Assembly (NCBI RefSeq): GCF_024171735.1
Contig: NZ_JAMTCH010000004.1
Span: forward strand, 868,001-932,000
Reading direction: 5' to 3'
Source: Prauserella alba
Lineage (GTDB): Bacteria; Actinomycetota; Actinomycetes; Mycobacteriales; Pseudonocardiaceae
Length of the DNA: 64,000 nucleotides
Shown: positions 59,691-64,000 of the stretch, in pieces
Numbering within the stretch: the first letter of the stretch is position 1
How the letters are laid out: each line of letters begins with the position of its first letter
Notes under the pieces: model-generated
The model's database searches: none
What the model saw: only the letters and a program-made list of their open reading frames with translations
Told to the model about the DNA's origin: nothing
Program-made: the position numbers and the translations under genes

Positions 59691-61292
59691 ATGACCACCG
59701 CAGCCGCCGACACCTCGACCCTCGCCTCCACGGAGCCGGGTGCGTTGCCGCCATCGATCACCCCGGCGGCCCTGCGACGCCTGGCCGATCGGGTCACGAC
59801 GACGCCCGGCGCCGAGCGCGTCACCACTACGGCTCCCTACACCGGTGCGCCGTTGGCCGACCTGCCGGTCTCGACACCGTCCGACGTCGAGGAGGCGTTC
59901 ACGCGCGCTCGTTCCGCGCAGACGAGCTGGGCCGCCATGACCATCGGTGAACGCAAGAGAATCCTGTTGCGTTTCCACGATCTCGTGCTGGCCCGCCAAC
60001 ACGAGGCGCTGGATCTGATGCAGGCCGAAAGCGGCAAGACCCGTCGCGACGCGTTTCTCGAAGTCTCCGACATCGCCATCACCGCCCGCTACTACGCCAA
60101 CAACGCCGCGAAGCTCCTCGCGCCCCGGCGGCGACGCGGCGCGATCCCGCTGCTCACCCACACCACGGAGCTGCACCATCCCAAGGGCGTTGTCACCGTC
60201 ATCTCCCCGTGGAACTACCCGTTGAGCATGGCCGCCGGTGATGCCCTCCCGGCACTCATGGCGGGCAACGCGGTCGTGCAGAAGCCCGACACCCAGACGT
60301 CGCTGACCGCCCTGTGGGCACTCGAACTCATGCACGAAGCCGGACTGCCCAACGGCGTGTGGCAGATGGTGATCGGGCGCGGCAGCTCCATCGGCGGTGC
60401 GCTCATGGCGGGCGCCGACTACATGATGTTCACCGGCTCCACCGACAGTGGCCGTCGGATCGCCCGCGACGCCGGCGAGCGTCTCATCGGCGCCTCCCTT
60501 GAGCTCGGCGGCAAGAACGCCATGCTCGTACTCGACGACGCCGACATCTCCCGAACCGCCGACGGAGCCGTCGCCGCGTGCTTCCCGTCGGCCGGCCAGC
60601 TCTGCGTGTCCATCGAACGGCTGTACGTGCCCGAAGCGCTCCTCGACACGTTCGTCGCCGCATTCGCCGAACGCACCCGGAAACTCCGTCTCGGCGCCGC
60701 GTACGACTACAGCTGCGACGTCGGCTGCCTCACCACGACGGCCCAACTCGAGACCGTCACCGCACACGTGGAGGACGCCGTCGGCAAGGGCGCGACAGTC
60801 CTGGCCGGGGGCCGGTCGCGGCCGGATCTCGGACCGTTGTTCTTCGAGCCGACCGTGCTCACCGGCGTCACCCCCGACATGACGCTCTACAACCACGAGA
60901 CCTTCGGCCCCGTCGTCACGATCTACCCCTACCGGGACCTCGACGAGGCGATCACACGAGTCAACGCCACGCCGTACGGCCTCAACGCGAGTGTCTGGAC
61001 GCGTAACGGCCCCAGGGGACGGGCGGTGGCGGCCCGGATACGTGCCGGAACCGTCAACGTCAACGACGCCTTCGCCGCTGCGTGGGGCAGCATCGACGCC
61101 CCGATGGGCGGCATGGGCGACTCCGGAATCGGCCGCCACGGCGCCGAGGGGATCCTGAAATACACCGAGCCCCAGACCGTCGCCCACCAACGCATCCAGG
61201 GCTTCACCCCGCCCGCCGGGATTCCCCACAGCCTGTGGGCCAAGGTCCTGACAACCATGCTCAAGACCCTCAAGCGAGTAGGAGCCCGCTGA
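59691..61292 (+). CDS. Succinate-semialdehyde dehydrogenase-type aldehyde dehydrogenase
   Basis: A 533-residue aldehyde dehydrogenase, GabD2-like. It has KGVVTVISPWNYPLS, QKPDTQTS, the cofactor motif FTGSTDSGR, the catalytic Glu in LELGGKNAM and the nucleophile in PSAGQLCVSIER; the C-terminus extends about 40 residues past the usual end (GIPHSLWAKVLTTMLK). It is the last gene of the ADC/DJ-1/hydrolase operon and is followed by a terminator. M. tuberculosis GabD2 is the nearest described type; the physiological aldehyde is not known. Confidence 0.88.
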   Translation: MTTAAADTSTLASTEPGALPPSITPAALRRLADRVTTTPGAERVTTTAPYTGAPLADLPVSTPSDVEEAFTRARSAQTSWAAMTIGERKRILLRFHDLVLARQHEALDLMQAESGKTRRDAFLEVSDIAITARYYANNAAKLLAPRRRRGAIPLLTHTTELHHPKGVVTVISPWNYPLSMAAGDALPALMAGNAVVQKPDTQTSLTALWALELMHEAGLPNGVWQMVIGRGSSIGGALMAGADYMMFTGSTDSGRRIARDAGERLIGASLELGGKNAMLVLDDADISRTADGAVAACFPSAGQLCVSIERLYVPEALLDTFVAAFAERTRKLRLGAAYDYSCDVGCLTTTAQLETVTAHVEDAVGKGATVLAGGRSRPDLGPLFFEPTVLTGVTPDMTLYNHETFGPVVTIYPYRDLDEAITRVNATPYGLNASVWTRNGPRGRAVAARIRAGTVNVNDAFAAAWGSIDAPMGGMGDSGIGRHGAEGILKYTEPQTVAHQRIQGFTPPAGIPHSLWAKVLTTMLKTLKRVGAR

Positions 61293-61346
61293 GACGTCAA
61301 CCGGGAGCACCCTGCGGAGTCCACCCCGTAATCAACGTGCGGAACG

Positions 61347-61383
61347 CAAAAGGTCCGCGCCCGTTGTGGGCGCGGACCTTTTG
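61347..61383. terminator. Strong bidirectional terminator between the ALDH gene and tRNA-Ala
   Basis: CAAAAGGTCCGCGCCC pairs perfectly with GGGCGCGGACCTTTTG around a 5-base loop, with an A-run and a T-run on the two sides. Confidence 0.9.
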
Positions 61384-61387
61384 TGCG

Positions 61388-61460
61388 TGGAGCTGAGGGG
61401 AATCGAACCCCTGACCTTCTCGATGCGAACGAGACGCGCTACCAACTGCGCTACAGCCCC
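61388..61460 (-). tRNA. tRNA-Ala (anticodon CGC)
   Basis: A 73-nt cloverleaf on the minus strand. The acceptor GGGGCTG pairs with CAGCTCC and includes the G3:U70 pair that identifies alanine tRNA. The anticodon stem TCTCG/CGAGA encloses TTCGCAT, so the anticodon is CGC, reading GCG. The T arm is AGGGG-TTCGATT-CCCCT. CCA is not encoded. Confidence 0.95.
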
Positions 61461-61811
61461 TTGGTGAAGCGAGACCAGCATAGCAAGGCGGACACGACCC
61501 TCGACGCCGGGGGGTCGCCCCGGCGTCCGTCGCGCGCGACCTGCGGACGGTCGGCGGCCGAAGGCGTGAGACCCGGGTCACCGCGACACATCTTCCGGAA
61601 CGTCGTCCCAGGCCACGGCGGGCCATCCATGGGTTCGCATCGCCGAAGCCGACGGCGATCGCACTCGCGACCAACGCCGACTTCTAGACGAAAATGATTT
61701 TCATTTGTACTGTCGGCGTCCCATCGACGTCCAGCGTCCTCAGCGGTTGTCTGGCGTCGGACGTGCAGTCGGCGACGGGAGGTCAGCGACCGTGACCCGG
61801 AAGGATCGGAC
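61461..61811. promoter_or_regulatory. Intergenic region holding a Zur box before the ABC transporter
   Basis: CGAAAATGATTTTCA at 61689-61703 matches the Zur consensus TGAAAATGATTTTCA at 14 of 15 bases. It lies 108 bp before GTG 61812. Nothing else is recognised in this 351-base gap. Confidence 0.75.
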
Positions 61812-62918
61812 GTGACGACCACGACGAGAACGCCGGTCGGGCATGCCGCAACGGCACGTCCGCCCGCGTCCCGGCCGGGCACGTCCCGGTCGGGTACGGC
61901 CACCGCCGTGGCGGTCCTCACGGTGGCCCTGCTCGGCTCGGTGGTCGCCGGTATCTCACTGGGCTCCGCGGTCATACCGCTCCCCGACACGCTGCGCTAT
62001 CTCGGCGCAGCGCTGACCGGAGGCACGATCGGCGCCGAGGACGTCACCCAGTACTCGATCGTCTGGGACGTCCGCGCGCCGCGGGTGGTGCTCGCGGCGA
62101 TCGTCGGTGCGGGCCTCAGCGTCATCGGCGTCGCGGTACAGGCGATGGTGCGCAACCCGCTCGCCGACCCGTTCATCCTCGGCGTGTCCTCGGGCGCATC
62201 CGTGGGGGCGAGCGCGGTGGTGTCGTTCGGCCTGTTCGCCGGTCTCGGGGTCTACGCGCTCTCGACCGCGGCGTTCCTCGGTGCGCTGCTCGCCTCCGCC
62301 CTGGTGTATGCGGCCGCGCACACCAGGGCGGGCCTGACCCCGCTGCGCCTCGTGCTCACCGGCGTGGCCCTCGCCTACGGATTCCAGGCGCTGATGAGCG
62401 TCATCGTGTTCTTCGCCCCCTTCGGGGAGACGGCCAGGTCGGTGATGTTCTGGATGCTGGGCAGTCTCGGCAGCGCGACGTGGCAATCGCTGCCCGTCGC
62501 CGCGGGAGCCGTCGTGGTCGCCGTCGTGACGCTACTCAGGAGCGGCCCCTCGCTCGACGTCCTTGCCATGGGCGACGAATCCGCCGCCGGACTCGGCCTG
62601 GACACCACGCGACTGCGCCGCATGCTCTTCCTGCTCACCGCCGTCGTCACCGGAGCTCTCGTCTCGGTGAGCGGCGCCGTGGGGTTCGTCGGACTCGTCA
62701 TGCCGCACCTCGTGCGCATCGTCGCCGGCGCGAGCCACCGGCGGGTGCTGACGATCGCGCCGCTCGCGGGCGCCGTCTTCCTGGTGTGGGTCGACCTCGC
62801 GTCCCGGACGATGTTCGCCCCTCGTGAGCTGCCCCTCGGCGTCATCACCGCGTTGGTGGGCGTTCCGGTCTTCGTCCTCCTGCTCCGCCGCCGCGGCTAC
62901 CTGTTCGGAGGGCGCTGA
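61812..62918 (+). CDS. FecCD-family ABC transporter permease
   Basis: A 368-residue permease with about nine to ten helices. Family blocks are RAPRVVLAAIVGAGLSVIGVAVQAMVRNPLADPFILGVSSGAS in pieces, LVMPHLVRIVAG and GALLGPLAG-like ends, as in FhuB, FecCD and BtuC. GGAAGGA precedes GTG 61812. Such permeases import iron-siderophores, heme, cobalamin or, in Zur regulons, zinc/zincophore or cobalt complexes. The Zur box upstream favours the last group. The ATPase and binding-protein genes follow. Confidence 0.9.
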   Translation: MTTTTRTPVGHAATARPPASRPGTSRSGTATAVAVLTVALLGSVVAGISLGSAVIPLPDTLRYLGAALTGGTIGAEDVTQYSIVWDVRAPRVVLAAIVGAGLSVIGVAVQAMVRNPLADPFILGVSSGASVGASAVVSFGLFAGLGVYALSTAAFLGALLASALVYAAAHTRAGLTPLRLVLTGVALAYGFQALMSVIVFFAPFGETARSVMFWMLGSLGSATWQSLPVAAGAVVVAVVTLLRSGPSLDVLAMGDESAAGLGLDTTRLRRMLFLLTAVVTGALVSVSGAVGFVGLVMPHLVRIVAGASHRRVLTIAPLAGAVFLVWVDLASRTMFAPRELPLGVITALVGVPVFVLLLRRRGYLFGGR

Positions 62919-62919
62919 C

Positions 62920-63713
<794 letters not shown>

Positions 63714-63717
<4 letters not shown>

Positions 63718-64000
63718 CAGCGACGACCAAGTCCGTTCCTGTCCTGCTGGCCGCCTGTCTGCTCACCACCGCCTGCGGAGCCGACGTGCAACGGAACGCC
63801 CGAGAAGGGCCCCGGCCCGTGACGGTCGAGAACTGCGGCAAGCAGATCACCTATCCGCTGCCGCGTAACGCCGTCGCCTACGACATGAGCGCCACGGAGA
63901 AGATGTTCGCGCTCGGGCTCGCCGACCGGATGCGCGGAATCGTCATGCCGAGTACCGCCGACCCCGCCGTGGAACGCTCGCCCTACCGTGAGGACTACCG
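63714..64000 (+). CDS. FecB/BtuF-type substrate-binding lipoprotein (3' end outside window)
   Basis: The N-terminal 95 residues are visible. A short charged start, a hydrophobic run and a lipobox LTTAC (Cys21) indicate a lipoprotein. VTVENCGKQITYPLPRNAVAYDMSATEKMFALGLADR (in pieces) is the start of a periplasmic-binding-protein fold, class III. GGAGG lies 9 bases before GTG 63714. It completes the importer with the permease and ATPase. The rest of the gene lies beyond base 64000. Confidence 0.87.

Noticed and set aside
61689-61703. Box as an IdeR iron box
   Set aside because: The sequence GAAAATGATTTTCA fits Zur; IdeR sites read TTAGGTTAGGCTAACCTAA, as at 42884-42902.

Overview
The window is a high-GC (roughly two-thirds G+C) actinobacterial chromosome segment. 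Mycobacterium-type SigL/RslA proteins, a Rv0106-like CobW protein, Zur and IdeR-type boxes, GTG starts, 4-bp stop/start overlaps and leaderless starts point to an actinomycete of the Pseudonocardiaceae kind. That family placement is inference, because no rRNA is present. It is a catabolic and metal-homeostasis region with no insertion sequences, prophage or CRISPR.

Layout. 1-1745: start of a secreted calcineurin-like phosphoesterase. 1930-3704: zinc-starvation genes (P-loop-less CobW protein, cysteine-free L32, cysteine-free L36) with Zur boxes. 3872-5629: DUF488 protein and a P450. 5684-16466: sugar-acid and pentose/pentitol catabolism, with alpha-ketoglutaric semialdehyde dehydrogenase, hydroxyacid dehydrogenase, XylX-like FAH dehydratase, GntR regulator, aldehyde dehydrogenase, FGGY kinase, HAD phosphatase, RpiA, SDR and glycerol facilitator. 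16544-20022: a persulfide-responsive (CstR-like) locus with MBL-rhodanese, rhodanese and TauE. 21193-30385: a complete trans-4-hydroxyproline degradation operon with its own GntR regulator and a divergent AGCS symporter, followed by a DASS carboxylate transporter.

32328-42831: eight overlapping genes in the order sbnA-B-C-D-E-F-G-H, a staphyloferrin B-type NRPS-independent siderophore cluster preceded by an IdeR-type iron box. This is the most striking system here. 43102-45547: a SigL/RslA module with three near-identical candidate promoters. 45638-48993: an FAD monooxygenase/membrane protein/TetR operon behind a perfect palindrome. 49621-61292: an Old Yellow Enzyme, a WHG-type TetR regulator, SSF symporter, amidohydrolase, RpiR regulator, quinone oxidoreductase, an acetoacetate-decarboxylase family protein, DJ-1-like protein, an amber-interrupted hydrolase and an aldehyde dehydrogenase. 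Five copies of one operator-like motif tie several of these together. 61388-61460: tRNA-Ala(CGC). 61689 to the end: a Zur-box-preceded FecCD/FecE/FecB-type uptake system that runs off the window.

Themes. Two separate routes (pentonate and hydroxyproline) converge on alpha-ketoglutarate, which is itself a building block of staphyloferrin B. Metal limitation is answered twice for zinc (ribosomal protein exchange and an ABC importer) and once for iron (siderophore). All functional calls rest on reading motifs, synteny and family knowledge; nothing was searched against a database.
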